Shown here: one piece after another, positions 5,312 through 5,374 of the stretch
Numbering within the stretch: the stretch's first letter is position 1
Layout of the letters: each line of letters opens with the position of its first letter
From: an uncultured Bacteroidota bacterium
GTDB lineage: Bacteria > Bacteroidota > Bacteroidia > Flavobacteriales > Flavobacteriaceae
Reading direction: 5' to 3'
DNA: 5,374 bases
Assembly (NCBI GenBank): GCA_903920835.1
Contig: CAIXNQ010000234.1
Coordinates: 1 to 5,374 of the forward strand
The notes under the pieces: model-generated
The model's database searches: none
The model's input: the letters and a program-made list of their open reading frames with translations, nothing else
What the model was told of the DNA's origin: nothing
Made by a program: the position numbers and the translations under genes

Positions 5312-5374
5312 CTCTAATCATTTTACGTTAAATTGAAAAAAAAATAATTTGCAAGTAACTGTTATAAATATAAA

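Noticed and set aside
5073..5321. 82-residue minus-strand ORF opposite the nuclease gene
   Set aside because: It is antisense to a gene with intact GIY-YIG motifs, and its translation comes from the repeat copies and the reverse of coding DNA, with no family features.

Overview
The window looks like the chromosome of a member of the Bacteroidota, most likely a Flavobacterium-type flavobacterium. Three things point there: AT-rich DNA, a topA promoter with the Bacteroidota-specific -33/-7 architecture (TTTG, then TAnnTTTG), and gene starts with no clear Shine-Dalgarno sequence. The two left-hand proteins also have the character of flavobacterial families: a cysteine-free topoisomerase I with a Lys/Ala tail, and an arginase-fold protein with a GGSQD motif.

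Left half (1-3385), conserved core, minus strand. A strong promoter drives topA (DNA topoisomerase I). Six bases after its stop comes an arginase/formimidoylglutamase-family gene whose 3' end lies beyond position 1. The two form a probable operon. The arginase-like protein lacks several residues that hold the two metal ions in true ureohydrolases, so its usual enzyme name is doubtful.

Middle (3386-4005), intergenic. A very AT-rich stretch with no convincing gene is followed by about 252 bp of tandem repeat: twelve diverged units in exact 21-bp register. The array ends 37 bp before a plus-strand gene for a 227-residue, probably all-helical soluble protein that I do not recognise.

Right end (4690-5374), repeat-rich and accessory. 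Within about 150 bp lie three unrelated repeat types: a 14-bp tandem repeat that places stops in all three frames, a CCCTCCCC/GGGGAGGG hairpin whose G-rich arm is a textbook G-quadruplex motif, and the first copy of a 31-bp dispersed repeat. Next comes a small GIY-YIG nuclease gene. It is bracketed by two direct copies of the 31-bp repeat (30/31 identical), and a third, inverted copy forms the last eight codons and stop of the gene.

The most interesting candidate is this 500-bp unit (4812-5311): a single-gene GIY-YIG nuclease packaged with REP-like repeats, possibly a minimal selfish or repeat-dispersing element. The 21-bp array beside the unknown helical protein comes second. Both are inferences from arrangement; the repeats and the nuclease motifs themselves are read directly from the sequence.
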